64,000 nt of DNA from Apostichopus japonicus. Taxonomy: Eukaryota > Echinodermata > Holothuroidea > Aspidochirotida > Stichopodidae. Made by a program: the position numbers and the translations under genes. Location of the stretch: NCBI RefSeq assembly GCF_037975245.1, contig NC_092570.1, forward strand, positions 12,749,001 through 12,813,000, in the 5' to 3' direction. The notes beneath the pieces are model-generated. The model was given only the letters and a program-made list of their open reading frames with translations, did no database searches and was not told the DNA's origin. Positions 1 through 12,303 of the stretch are shown here, piece after piece. The first letter of the stretch is position 1. The number at the start of each line of letters is the position of its first letter.

Positions 1-199
1 ACCTATTTGTTCTCCGTTTATCTGCAAATTAGCAAGGCCCGGAAAGGGTCATTTCCTGCAATCTAGGGAGTAACTTTACTCAAAAATTTTCTGTACGCTC
101 CGCGCCAACCTGTGGTGGCGCTCCGCTTAGATAGTGTCGAAAGCGCCCCTACAGACCATTCTTGCCCCCTCTGACCAATACCCCTAGCTCCGCCACTGC
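1..199 (-). mobile_element. hAT-like element, terminal fragment (copy A)
   Basis: Read on the minus strand from 199, this begins with CAGTGGCGGAGCTAGG, matching the termini of the complete hAT-like elements at 26665 and 51457. The shared subterminal core (ACTATCTAAGCGGAGCGCC, then TTGGCGCGGAGCGTAC) follows at about 91-134. The other end is outside the window or lost, so target duplications cannot be tested. No coding potential. Confidence 0.55.
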
Positions 200-299
200 C
201 CTTATTACACTCAAAAACGTCTTTGCGAGTACACTACGAGTAATAGCTATTCTCTTAAAACACCATCGAATGTACAAATTACAATGTTTTTACAGACTT

Positions 300-513
300 T
301 TACGTGCAATCTGAGAAATTGCAGGCTTGAGACCCATATTTTAGGGCCAGGTATTCGCAGCATAAAACACTCGGGAAGTGCTGTTTCCGGCCATTTGGGG
401 GTTTGAAAAAACCCAAAATTTTCTTGCACGCTCCGCGCCAACCGATGGTGGCGCTCCGCTTAGATAGTCTCCACACATTAGCCCCCCCAATAATTTTTCC
501 GTTCCGCCGCGCC
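300..513 (-). mobile_element. hAT-like element, terminal fragment (copy B)
   Basis: Minus-strand sequence from 513 starts CAGGCGCGGCGGAACGG and then carries the same subterminal core (ACTATCTAAGCGGAGCGCC at about 470, GGAGCGTGC at about 428), followed by the family segment reading AAATGGCCGGAAACAGC. Short open frames across it are by-products of this repeat; the same frame recurs in the copy near 52.65 kb. The far end was not located. Confidence 0.5.
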
Positions 514-2758
514 TGCCATATACCATGTAGCCTTTGAAAAGAATCCATGACTTTTACCATGGGAAATCATGTGTTCAAGGTTTTCAGGCCTGGCAAATGT
601 TTTCAAACGTACTCGCTATTTGGCGACCGTAACTAAAAGTCTACACGCCAAAACGCAAAATTCACTCGACGCTTTGACTGCTGTTCAAATCTAAATAGTA
701 CAGATCTACGACATCTATACTTTCTATGAACAAAATGTTAGGCACTTAGGCAGATACATGGTGATACGTAATTGCACATTGGCAAATTATGTTTCTGTGC
801 AAAAGTACGTGTTGATCAAAGTAAAACATGTCGCAGAATAAGCAGCTAGGCCAACGGTAGTGTCTCAAACAAATAAATTAAATCATCTGCAAAAATGCCT
901 ACGAAGATAGCTTTGCTTCTGTAACATTAGGGCTCCCCTAAAGTATACACTATAGGAAAATACTAGACACTTTGCTAAAGGCGTGCGCGAGTCTTTAAGC
1001 CTATACAGTACCTCACTGCTACTTTGAACCGGTACTCGCTCGATTAGCGCGATTCGCACATGTTCCAAATTATTTATCTATCTTTTAGCTGCAGATTGGT
1101 GCGCGAAAAATATCGCTATTACTCCATGACACTGTCTTAATCAAAGCGATCTTTTACGCAATGAAAATTTAAGGTTTGAAAGAGCATCTTTCTTCCAAAA
1201 AATCCTTGCAGTTATAACACCAAACTTGTCTCAAAACTCCTTAAATTGTTGTACATTTTGCGAATTATGACGGATGGCATGTAGGAAAATAAATATTTAG
1301 GAGATGTTTTACCACCTTAAGTGTATTGGTATTCTGACTGGTATTCTTTAACGTTGTTGTGTCAACGAAACGAACCAAATTTTTAAGCCCACCGTTGCTG
1401 ACCTAGGCTACATAAAATAGTCCATAGGCCTAACCAGGTTTGTTCGAGTTTTCTCACAATCATTAACGTTAAGAAAGTTGAACGCTACTATAAAGGGATA
1501 GCTATGCAGAAACTGGTGGAAGAGACTACACAACTCGAGACCAACAGCCGATCCAGACACAGCCCGTGAACTCACTACCAAACTAAGACCGTTTTACACA
1601 ATTATTTCACATTGAGATTGGTCATTGTCACGAATCTAACCAGGTGATAGTTGAGTTTCGTAAACGGTGCCTGGTAATATTCCCAACGTAACGACATCCG
1701 ACCCTGAAGATTTTATTTTGCAGTGAATCTCGACAATTGCGAAATACGGCAGAAATATCCCAATAGCACCGCTGTTTGTACAAAGAGTACACCTTTTTGC
1801 ATGCAATGTATGATACTTTCGCTACATACATTGTGTGCTCCGGAGTATGCACCGGAGCGACGTGCTGAAGGCAATGGAGATTTTTGCACGAGTCTTGATT
1901 GGATTCTATGGATGCACATAAGCTTATTTCCAATTGCCAACAGCCTCACATTCTCATGAGGCGTAACGCACATGTTATCGAAAAGGCTGGTCGGTGGGAG
2001 ACACGGTAGATTATGAAACAGGTTTTCACAATTTGGCTTCTGGTGACTTTAAATGACCTTTCACCTCCACAAAAAAAGGCTTCTTGTACTGAACGTGTCA
2101 CAACTACAAATTAAATATGAAATTGGTCCAAGCTTCCCTTCTTGAGATATCGTGTTTACAATGTTTTCACTTTTTGACCCCCGGACCCCAAATGAACTTT
2201 AACCTCCACAAACAACAATACCCTTCTTGTACCTAATGTGGTCCTTCTTGAGATATCGTGTTTAAAAGCAAGGAGTCACACACACGCACACACATACTCA
2301 TCCGCCTGCATGACTGCATAGGTTACGATTATCTTCGAATCAAAAAACGGGTCTAAGAGCAGGGAAATTGTATCTGGCAATTTCAGGCCTATATATAGAA
2401 CTGCGTATATACGTTATCCTCGGTGCAAGAAAGTCATAATGGTTCATTGCATCTTTGACATACAACTCAGAAATTAAGTTATTGTTTAACATGCTTCACT
2501 GACAGTGACCTACAGAAATTTCATTATAAACTCGCGCTTGCAATCTTTCAGATTCATTCAGCCTTGTTTGCCTAACGTATAAACGTTAGGGGAAGTCAAA
2601 ACAGTTCTGCGTGGACCTGTACAAACGTGAATAGCTTAACGACTTCTTACTTTCCTGTAGCGTTGAGCATAACCACCGCACATGTGTACAGTATATGCCA
2701 GTTTCAAGTGAATGGAAAACTATCGCAAACTTAACATCGTTTTTTCTTTTTCATGCAG
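514..2758. other. noncoding, upstream of the Ig receptor gene
   Basis: No convincing exon was found. At about 2030-2275 lies a dispersed repeat with two copies of CTTGAGATATCGTGTTTA and two CACCTCCACAAA-type segments; a related copy lies inverted at about 44660-44905. The last bases (2735-2758) are a pyrimidine tract ending TTTTTCATGCAG, a good splice acceptor for the following exon. Confidence 0.45.
2030..2275 (-). repeat. dispersed 'GAGATATC' repeat, copy 1
   Basis: Two imperfect internal units, each with a GACC/CACCTCCACAAA segment and the end CTTGAGATATCGTGTTTA. Inverted relatives occur at 44660-44905 inside ACADVL intron 12 (GGTGGAGGTCAAAGGTCATTT and AACATGATATCTCAA). Nature unknown; no terminal repeats or poly-A seen. 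Confidence 0.5.
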
Positions 2759-2779
2759 CCCGACGTCAAAGTTTCCAGG

Positions 2780-4324
2780 ATGGATGTCACTGTGTTTGCA
2801 TTAGTTTCATGTTATTTTATAGCCTTATTTACTACAGCAGAGTGCGTTGTTTTCCAAATAAACGACTATGACTTAAACAGAGTCGTACTGGTTGGTGAAT
2901 CAGATATCGTGATGACATGTTCTGCTCCTGAGTTGAATGATCCTCAATTTGTAATCAGCCATCAATCAAACATAATCATCGACGGTCAAGACAATTTCAT
3001 GATAACTACGTTGAATAAGTCTATAGAGGTGAGGATTACACAAGTACAGGCATTCCACGGTGGAATATACCAGTGTTTGGTGACTGGTGATGGCTCTATG
3101 ACTTTGACAAACCTGACATTGGATGTCCGATCTGGGGCTGGAAACTTCTGTCCACAAAGCAGTGAAACATTAAATGTGAATGAAGGTGAAAGATTGACTT
3201 TATTTTGTTACTTTCTGTGGAGTGCCGATATAGGTGATTTCACATCATTTGACTTCATATGGCAAGAAAAGATTGAACCTAATCCCGTTCCTTTAAATAA
3301 TTCTACAGTTACTCAAAGTTCAAGTTTTATTAAAGGTATAGTAATAGCTGTTGTTGGTCCATTCAGTGCTGATGACGATGACACAGTATACGAGTGTTCA
3401 CACCTCATACCAAGCATTAGTGGAAATCCACCATGTTCTGTTGGACCCGTTAATGTAAAGTCAAGGCCAACTGACCCTACATCTCAAACTCCAACCCAGC
3501 AACCAGTGACCGTTCCAGCAACATCAACACCGATAAGATTATCCACAAAAGCATCGTCTCCTTCTACAACCACTACCTATCAGAGGACGTTAAATGTAAC
3601 CATCGAACCTGGGGAAAACACACCAACGTCATCATCATCACCACCACCAACATCACCATCAACATCATCATTGGTAGGGAAGGATATTAGTACTGAAGAA
3701 TCAATGACAACCACCTCAGTTCCAGAGAACTCGTCAATTATAATTATTATTTTATCATGTGTCGCTGTGATCATCCTCGTCACTTTCATCGCTATTCTAT
3801 TATGTCTAGTGTTCTTATGTAACGGAAAATCTAAAAAAAGAGATAAAGAGAAGAGTGATATAGAACTGACGAGACATCCTGCATCTCATTCAAATCATGG
3901 TTATCTTGAACCTCAGACTGTAACTGGAAGTTCATCTGGTAATGACAGCTCTGCTACCGGTAGTTCCTCCATGACGGGTCGTGTTTATGATAATAGTAGG
4001 AAAGAACAACTCCAGGCGAATGAGTATCAGTTAAACGACAGTGAGGACCAATACAATGACGTATCGCATGGTAATGCTCAATCCAAAGTAGGCCGAGACT
4101 ACGATGAACCAGCAAAGTCGACTAATGATGCAATGATGTTGTACGGGAAGGTGAATAAACCAAGAAAGGATGAAAGCGACGAAGAAAGCGATGAGGACCT
4201 CGACGTGGGGTATGATCCTCGTAAAAGTGGTATAAACGTACTGCCACTCTATGGAGTAGTAAATAAAAGCAGACCTTTAGCCAGATCTAAAGAACTGGAC
4301 GAGGCAGATGCGGGTCTGTACTAG
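2780..4324 (+). CDS. Two-Ig-domain type I membrane receptor with tyrosine-rich tail
   Basis: Predicted cell-surface receptor or adhesion protein of 514 residues. The reading frame is open from ATG 2753, but that ATG overlaps a splice acceptor (CAG at 2756-2758), so I start at ATG 2780, which opens a hydrophobic signal peptide (residues 1-21). Two Ig-like domains follow: Cys47-Cys99, with the typical GxYxC motif, and Cys143-Cys206, with Trp161 and YEC. A Ser/Thr/Pro-rich stalk spans about 230-318, a transmembrane helix 320-347, then a basic stop-transfer KSKKRDK. The tail has nine tyrosines, including YLEP (375), YDNS (403), YNDV (425), YDEP (441), a repeated LYGxVNK motif (Tyr455, Tyr491) and a C-terminal Tyr514. 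YxxP motifs are typical SH2-binding sites when phosphorylated; signalling is inferred, and the ligand is unknown. The coding region is intronless, which is unusual for Ig genes. An upstream 5' exon is implied by the acceptor. Family assignment beyond Ig superfamily is not possible by eye. Confidence 0.85.
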   Translation: MDVTVFALVSCYFIALFTTAECVVFQINDYDLNRVVLVGESDIVMTCSAPELNDPQFVISHQSNIIIDGQDNFMITTLNKSIEVRITQVQAFHGGIYQCLVTGDGSMTLTNLTLDVRSGAGNFCPQSSETLNVNEGERLTLFCYFLWSADIGDFTSFDFIWQEKIEPNPVPLNNSTVTQSSSFIKGIVIAVVGPFSADDDDTVYECSHLIPSISGNPPCSVGPVNVKSRPTDPTSQTPTQQPVTVPATSTPIRLSTKASSPSTTTTYQRTLNVTIEPGENTPTSSSSPPPTSPSTSSLVGKDISTEESMTTTSVPENSSIIIIILSCVAVIILVTFIAILLCLVFLCNGKSKKRDKEKSDIELTRHPASHSNHGYLEPQTVTGSSSGNDSSATGSSSMTGRVYDNSRKEQLQANEYQLNDSEDQYNDVSHGNAQSKVGRDYDEPAKSTNDAMMLYGKVNKPRKDESDEESDEDLDVGYDPRKSGINVLPLYGVVNKSRPLARSKELDEADAGLY

Positions 4325-4964
4325 ACAATGTACTCAAGAAAATTGTGAAATTGTGATTTCGGACAAATTTGCAGCAAAATCGGGGACATATAGATGGACC
4401 ATTTAATTGATACATCGAAGGATATCAAACAAAATCAAGTTTTTTTTATAGATCATTAGTTGGTTAATAACCGTTACGTTATGATGTAACATAGTCAGTT
4501 ATATTAGTTGATTGAGTAAGAAGCTAAGGTTCCTTGTCTGTGTAATGTTACTCAATATAAGCCTAAACCATACTACCATATATAGTCCTTATAGTGTATA
4601 CATGGATATAGCGACATAACGTTTACACTCGGTGCTATTTTCGGTAACAAGGAAGTCATTGCATATATCAACTTGGTGTTTGCCACCAAACTACAGCTTT
4701 TTGACACTAAACACACTGGTTGGTATAATAACCAATGGCTATACCCATGTCAATGAAAGGACTGCACCAGGCGTGAGCTATTCAGTGTTCCACTTGGATA
4801 GTTCACAATTTACACAAAATCTCTGTTTTGACGACTTGTCTTACATTTCTAAGTTTCAATTCGTTATCGAATTTGTGACCTTTGTATCACGAAAGCCGTT
4901 TATCTTTATTCATTTCTGCTTCTGTCGTTCTTTTAGGAATTAGAAACTGCATGACCAATTTAGA

Positions 4965-4970
4965 AATAAA
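4965..4970 (+). terminator. candidate poly(A) signal of the Ig receptor gene
   Basis: AATAAA about 640 bases after the stop codon, the first canonical hexamer I found downstream. Positional inference only. Confidence 0.35.
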
Positions 4971-7617
4971 TGCTTTTAACGCTAAACAACGGTTGGGGTT
5001 GAAATGAACTGAGAATTCATACTTTGGCTCTAATGTATAATGATTTTGTAATAGTTTTCAATAAGTTATGCACAGTAGGTCATAGATTATTCACTGCTAT
5101 GAGTAATTTATCCCTTGCAATACGTGTTGACTATTCTGTACAGGAACGCCTCGTTAAAGTTATTGCACCTAAAATGCTAGGAAGCTATATAATGGTCACT
5201 TAGATTACAGTTCAAGAAACACGTCAGTGACACTGTGAAGGTTTTTACATTTTGTAAAATATTAATTGTCTCTTTTATCTTTTCTTTTCGACATATTTGG
5301 GAATAATTCAGAGCGAGTCAGTAACTATATTGAAGCCGGCACTTTTTGACAACAATTGATATTAGAGCGCGTGTAAATTGATTAAACATATACAAATATC
5401 ATACAGCAAACTCTGGATTATTAGGACTCGTCATGGCCGAAGGTTATATCGATGTACCAAGAAATCCATATAGTCTAGTTTCCCATGATACAGTGTTGTA
5501 GGACGAGTACAACACCACGGGTACCAGTAAAAGTCTAAATCTCATTGGTATGAGTACCGAGTATGCGTGAAAGGCTATAAGCATGGCTATTGTATTTAAT
5601 GTCACACTAGCATGTTTATACTGTGTTCATTTCCAAACGCGTCAGTCACGTGTTCGAGTACAAAACCGCTGAGAGCCATTATGAGTACATGTAAATATGC
5701 TAGAAATATGCTAGAATAAAAGTACAGGTAAATGGCTCACTATACAAGTCTGGTATACTGTATAGTTAACAAGTTGAAATTCACAGTGCGCAGTGTAATG
5801 TATATACGGTATTATACATAAGGATTTCATCTTCTGTGTACTTCTCCTATCCTACCAACACTGCATTAATCCTCTCCTTTGATTTCACTAAGTTTGCTCT
5901 CTCTTTCATTTGTCACATTTATAGCTGTTTGTCTAAAACCCGACTCGTTTAAATGTATCCTTTTCTGCACAGTTAAGACACTGATAAAGATCTTACCAGG
6001 ATCCAAACGTCGTGCCCTCTAATTATACTATAAGTATGATAATCAATGTATGGAATATCGGATCTGGTCAATAGAGCCACATATTCCCGGATTTACTGTA
6101 TAATAATCTTCTCTTTTTATGCACATGCATGTGCTTCGTCCTCTAACAAGTGCCGGATTTATCTTGTTATAGAGGCTGTGGGTCATATATAAGAGGGGCT
6201 TTGTATTAACATTATAAGCTGGGTTCGCAGGTAATGTTTGTCAGATAGAGTGATGTATGGGCAGTGCATGGGGTCAAATGTAAAAATATCTCATTCGATT
6301 GTATTGTAACCTTTTAACTTTCTTTAAAAAAATGTAAAGATATTTGGTGAAAGTTTTCAAATAAGTGATTTTTTCATATAGTCACACCTCTTTTGGTTCT
6401 CACTTTGTGGCCCCTGGTTTGGGGGCCCTGGGCCAAGGTCCATCTGCCCGAATGGTAAATGTGGTCCTGCGCCATATGATATAAGGATACAACATTTTCA
6501 ATTGAACTTGTAACATTCCTTTTTTCTATCACGTTTTTTTTTTTATCATGGGTAATTTGCATATATATACATATATATACACTACTATGCTTACTCAGAC
6601 AAGAATGGTCGTTAAGTTATAATGGCCCAAATGTTATTCGGATCGTGTTATAAACATAATAGACGTGAACGACAAATATAATACTTAAAAATGCAAGTGC
6701 CAAATATATGTATCAAAATGTCTTGGTATTGTATGTGTTTGTGTGCGAATACCCCTATTCCGCTACACTCTGTATCCCCCACTTCATTGGCTCACCACCC
6801 CCCCCCCCCTTCAACAGCCCACTCCCCCCCCCCCCAACGCTACATTTTACATGGACGCTAACGTTATATATAACTCGTTTCCTAAACGGGAAGGAGGGAG
6901 CAACGCTTGGTAAATGCAATGCCAGATATTCCTCAAGATCTGACTCAAGTTCTTCAGCAGAAGATACCCCAAGATTGGAGAAAGAATCGAGGAATTTGGG
7001 CTTAAATTCCAGCAGCATCCAGCAGGTTTGTTTTCCTTTGCAAAAGAAGGAAGAGTTGTAGTCGTTGCCTGTGAAGGCAATTGCTATATAGCATAATGGG
7101 TAAAAGTGTCAATAAAGCCAGATATACAATCTGTGATCGCAAATTTACTAAGCAGAACAAGATCATTGATATGTCATTGCTACCGTGCACCATGCCAACA
7201 GACTCTTAAGCTACACATTCTTAGATCAAACTTCATTGCTAGAGAATGGCGCTCAGCGATCGTAAGTAGTTATAAGGCTGGAAACATTGATGACAATAGA
7301 TGGACGAATCACTAGAGCTGATATGGCCGAGAAGGTTATGCCTGATTATGTGCAAGAACTGTTGCTAGATAATGATTGTGAAGACTTTCTAGGCGACAGT
7401 GATGATAACGATTCAGAAGATTAATTAAGCATAATTGTTATGTACTTCAAAGAAAAAGACTTTTCAATTTGTCCCAAGTTAGAGTATTTGTATCCTATTT
7501 GAACTAAAGTTTTTATACACAAGTCAATGTAAAACTTGAAAACATTTCTGTAACGTCATCACAAATTGGTACCAAACTCACCCTACAGTGGTCCTATATG
7601 GACAAAAGTAGTGTTAA

Positions 7618-7960
7618 AATGAAAATTCTGGTTTAGAAAAACCACATTTTATCCTATTTGTGTGTAAATGTAACTTATGGTATTTTGTCCTTAAAAAATG
7701 GACCTCCCCCCGCAAAAAATCCTTTTCGGGGGATGCGTTCAGGATTTGGGCTTTTAATCTAACATATTCTTATTCCTTATGAAATTCTGGTCTAGAAAAA
7801 CCACATTTTATCCTATTTGTGTGTAAATGTAACTTATGGTATTTTTTCCTTACAAATGGACCCCCCCCCCCCGAAAGGACCCCCCTTTTCTGCGGGTGCA
7901 GGATTTGACCTTTTTACCCAATATGTTCTTATTCCTTATGAATTTCTGGTCTAGAATAAC
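7618..7960 (+). repeat. tandem duplication, about 160-bp unit
   Basis: The segment beginning ATGAAAATTCTGGTTTAG (7618) recurs at 7779 (ATGAAATTCTGGTCTAG) and begins a third time at 7938. Each full unit includes CCACATTTTATCCTATTTGTG and a poly-C stretch. Copies have diverged by scattered substitutions. Confidence 0.75.
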
Positions 7961-8832
7961 ATGGGTTAAATCCTTCTTCCAGGTGATACCTAGCTCATTC
8001 ATAGTCTGGTCTATGTACTACAATCGCATTCAAATCAAGGTGATGATGCCACCCATCGCCATCCCATTTCTTCTTATTCTCTTTTTTTTCTGTCTCTATA
8101 AAGGCTATACAATTTCGCAATAATATATGAGCAAATCAGAATTCGAAATCAAATGAGTTCGTCTCCGGTATTTTTTTTACTTCTCCAAGCAGGCTAAATG
8201 TACCGTTAGAAATCAATACCCAAGCACAAAGTGTTACAAAGCCATCTTAATCGTTAGTATTCATAATACTAGTGCAGTGCACTGTAACACACTGCAAATT
8301 ACAGCGGTTCTTTCGAGTATAGATATAACAAGCACACATATGCAGGTCATATTTAGCACAAAGAGACACCGTGTTAAAAATACGTTTGTATTGTTTGGTA
8401 GTTTTGGGCAGTAACTTAACAGATAGTCATAGGCTATGTAAACAAATATCTATTCATTCCACGAAATAACTATTGATGCAGCTCAATAGACATGTCACAC
8501 CGTCATTCGTGTCATAACTATATGACGAATTGTTTATTCTCGTCAACAGTTGCAACGAAGATCCTTGAGTCGCTGTACTGGACAGTTTAACGTATAGTAT
8601 ACCGTAGCCACGAGGGGTGGGGGCACGGGGGCACGTGCCCCAATTTTCATTTTTATTCAAAATTTCTAGCTCAATTAATAGCAAAGGTAAGGTTATATAC
8701 ACGGATAAATCTGCTATCCCATTAACCAATAAACTACCAAACAACCGCCCAGTTTTTATCAGTTTTATGGTATAGGCCTACAATAGCCTGATCGACATCT
8801 TTAGTGACTTTTCGTTAAGAAAAAAAAACATC

Positions 8833-8942
8833 TATGGAACGCGAAATGGGAATAGTTGATAATCAGGCCGTTGTTACATTGATACTATGCAACTACTAAT
8901 AAGGGCGTTGTTATTAATTGTTTCTATTTTCGCGTTCCATGG
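8833..8942. mobile_element. small inverted-repeat element (possible MITE)
   Basis: Arms ATGGAACGCGAAAT at 8833 and TTTTCGCGTTCCAT ending near 8940 are inverted, with partly matching sequence continuing inward. The size (about 110 bp) fits a miniature inverted-repeat element. No target duplication was established. Confidence 0.35.
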
Positions 8943-11236
8943 GCATCGTCATGAATGTGTTAAGTATAGTTTGGGAACTCATAAATCAGCTAGGACATGC
9001 ATTTGAGAAATATTACAATTAAAAGGTTAGATCGTTCATGTCCTAAAGAATGTCCGTATTCATAAGCCATTATTGACCGAATGATAGGTGCTTGGAGAGT
9101 ATTCGGGTGAACATGAATTATACACTTACATTGCTTAGTACCAAAGTTATCTCACTCCGATACACTACAGACGACAATAAGTTAAGATACATTGATTCCC
9201 ACGAACATGAACTATACTAGCTAATACATAGTGGTGGACTGCATGCATATAATACAGTTCGAAGATACAGACAACACCGCCGAGGGGATATATTCTGGCA
9301 GAAGAGATAGTTCTATTTGCGTAACAATAAATAAATACTATTATTCAAAAATACATATTAGGTTAATAGTCATTAACAATAGCCCATTGATTTCATACAA
9401 ATAACAAGTTACATGATTTTTTTTCGTCTCTTTCGTCTAGATGTCTTTATGATGAAAAGTCTTTCTTTGTCATATTTAATAACGATAATTTACTAACTTT
9501 TAAATGAGTTGATGATAATTGAACACAAAATCACATCGTGTGTCGCTATCTATCACAGTCTAGCAAGAAATAACATTTGCTCTGATTTCGATGAGAAGTT
9601 TAAAAATCATTGTTTCGGAATAATTAAAACAAAAAAATCATACTTCGTAAAATTTGATTGCTTTATAATGCAAGTCAAACCATTGGAATATATGTAAATC
9701 AAATTCCATAATCTCTATATGGCTATAAATACGATATGATTCAGCTCTGAGTAATTCAATCCTTTAAGGTAAATGTCCTGCTTCTCTTATATTATCCATA
9801 CGAGATTATTGCAGGTATTGACTTATATTTTTTGGAGATTATGTTATACCTTTTCTTTGTAGCATCTCTCTTATTAACACCGATCAAAAATTTCAAAAGT
9901 ATCCTACCGTAAAATCAGTAAACATTGTTTTCCTTTATTTAACCTTTGACCTTGATAGCCTCACCAAGAGATCATGCCGTGAAGAGAAAACGTGATAAAA
10001 CAACATTGATTTTTCACACAACAAACACATTTGAACCATCTACGTGATATCAACTTAATACAGTGTCATGGGAAGAGAAATATACGGACGATGATATGAA
10101 ACACGAAATCGATAAATCTATACCTTACAACCAGATGTCGTTATTAATATATATGTAACGTATTAGGTATATATTGCTAACGAGCGAATACACTCACGAA
10201 ACAGACGACTTTATAGGCTATGATACAGAACAGGAGAGAATAGTGTTGTGCTTTCTGCGACGTGTAACTGATAATATAGGCTATGGCGTTTTCAGATGGT
10301 AGTAGAAAATAACAACATAAAAGGTATGTTTGGAGGAAAGTCTTTGTTTTTTTTTAATTCTTCACGGACAACTATCATCTGCATTTGAAATTATTTTGTT
10401 AAGTATAGCTTAGGCCTTACATTAGGCAAAATTAAGAAAAGAAACAACTTTAATTTTACTTCTTGAGAGGCACACCGCTGAAGAGGAATGGTCTATAAGC
10501 ACATAGAGATACATAGATATATAAATAGGGTAGATCGAATGTGCAGTCTATATATATATGCCTCTAAAAGATCACTAGGGTAAGGCTATCCATAAACGAG
10601 TTATAAATGGATTAATATAAACCATACCAAATATGATATATAAGCGAGAACATAGGTTCGTTTTTCTTACAAAATTGGCATCAAATTAGGGAATTTCATA
10701 CACTGCAATTGTTACTCCGTTTATTTTCTGAGTGTAAACACATAACTGACGCAGATCGTTAATGATAAAAGAAACTGCAGTGTCGGATACCGGGTTTCAG
10801 GGAAGATAGGGCCCGGGAGATAGCTAGGTATAAATACTAATTATATTACTAGTACTATATTACTATATACAGAAATAGCGGTGTAGGCTACACAAGAAAA
10901 CATTCAAAACAAGAAAAAAGTAAACAATTGCCCAAGCGCGAATCTTGCTACATTTTCTCACTATGTACCTTGTGTTGGGCAATATTAAATTAACTGACAT
11001 GTCAGGTAAATTTTAGTATACAAAAAGTGGATATAAGTCAATTTAAAGTTAGATTTCCTGTTATTCTTTCACTGTTTGCCTCAATTGTAGTTATTATTCT
11101 TGGTACAATCCGCGTCTATTGCCTAGTAAAACTGACAAAAAAATAAAAAAGTTAAGCAATAAACAATTGATCTGCTTAGCTAAAGGGGATTCGGATTTTA
11201 CAAATTGTATATTAACAACAGCTTAGTCATACCAGG

Positions 11237-11325
11237 GAGGTGTAGGGGGTAGGGAGGTGTAGGGAGGTGTAGGGAGATGTAGGGAAGTGTAGGGAGGTGT
11301 CGGGAGGTGTAGGGAGGTGTGGGGT
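11237..11325 (+). repeat. GGGAGGTGTA tandem repeat
   Basis: About nine copies of a 10-bp unit (GGGAGGTGTA and variants) in a G-rich strand bias. Simple minisatellite; could form G-quadruplex. Confidence 0.8.
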
Positions 11326-12303
11326 GTAACAGCTCTCTAACACCTCCCGGATCAGATTTTTCCCCAGTTTTTCAGCACTGGGTAGTGTTGCACCGTCTTT
11401 TAAAATTGATCACGCCTGGTGATACTACAGCTATATGTGAGACTAACAGCGCATCATAACATTTAGCTGTAGCTCGCGGTACATTTCCTCTCATTAATTT
11501 TTGTTGCCATTATATTAATATCTAATTCGAAACAATACCAAGATTAAAGGTGCCAAAGCACATATATACAGCTCACGGATAAAGGACCTATATGTTAATA
11601 CTTATTTTAACTTCACAAAACCATGCATCTGTCGACTGAACAGTGAATTATAACTTTCATGCTTGAACGAAAACTGAACATCGTTGCATGATAGTGTTTT
11701 AATACAAATCGGAATAAAACATGAACCTCAGTTTCTCTGTTTTGATACAAGATAATAGTTTGTTTTGTATTGCCCGTAATGAAAAGAAAAGTCTCCTTTC
11801 AGAATACCCTATTCATTCTCGAAAAATTAAATCAGTTTTTTGCTAATGATATATATTACATGATGGCGATGGTTTGATCTCGGTCATAATAGTTGGTGTT
11901 ATTTATTTCTCATTTGGTACTTCTTTAAATTGGTTTCTCTTTTGTTAATTATTGAACTTTCAATACGGTAAGTAATATAACATTGAGTCGCAATAGTTTA
12001 TCTTGCTTACGTCATATTCGGTATATTATGACACCATATATGTTTCGGTGTTGTTTCCATCAAGTCGATCCGCCAAAATTATTATAATAACATCGTACTA
12101 AATCCGTTATTATTATTATTTTTTTCATTTTTTTTTTAATTTCTAGGACAAGCCCAATGCAGAAGTTGGAGGCTGAACCGAGGACATTAGCCAACTGACG
12201 CCACTTTTACAAAGAACTGTCCTTGAAACAGCAATAAAAACACGGAATAATTTAACATTTCTTTTTTTTTCACACGCTCTTCGTTATATATATACATGAC
12301 AAA

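Larger units (their letters stand above)
4971..12146. other. 7-kb noncoding interval
   Basis: No supported gene. Contents noted: poly-C tracts at 6798-6836; a degenerate region at 6900-7430 with several short interrupted frames, one ending in an acidic LLLDNDCEDFLGDSDD-type stretch that could be a decayed transposase terminus; a 160-bp tandem duplication (7618-7960); a small inverted repeat with ATGGAACGCGAAA arms (8833-8940); a short GGGAGGTGTA array (11237-11325). The interval ends in a pyrimidine tract and TTTCTAG at 12146, a splice acceptor for the exon carrying the PTB gene. Confidence 0.4.

Noticed and set aside
6708-7061. 117-residue Pro-rich protein
   Set aside because: Depends on translating two poly-C tracts; no start, domain or splice support.
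7002-7430. Decayed transposase gene
   Set aside because: Several short frames and an acidic terminus are suggestive, but no motif specific to a family could be identified.
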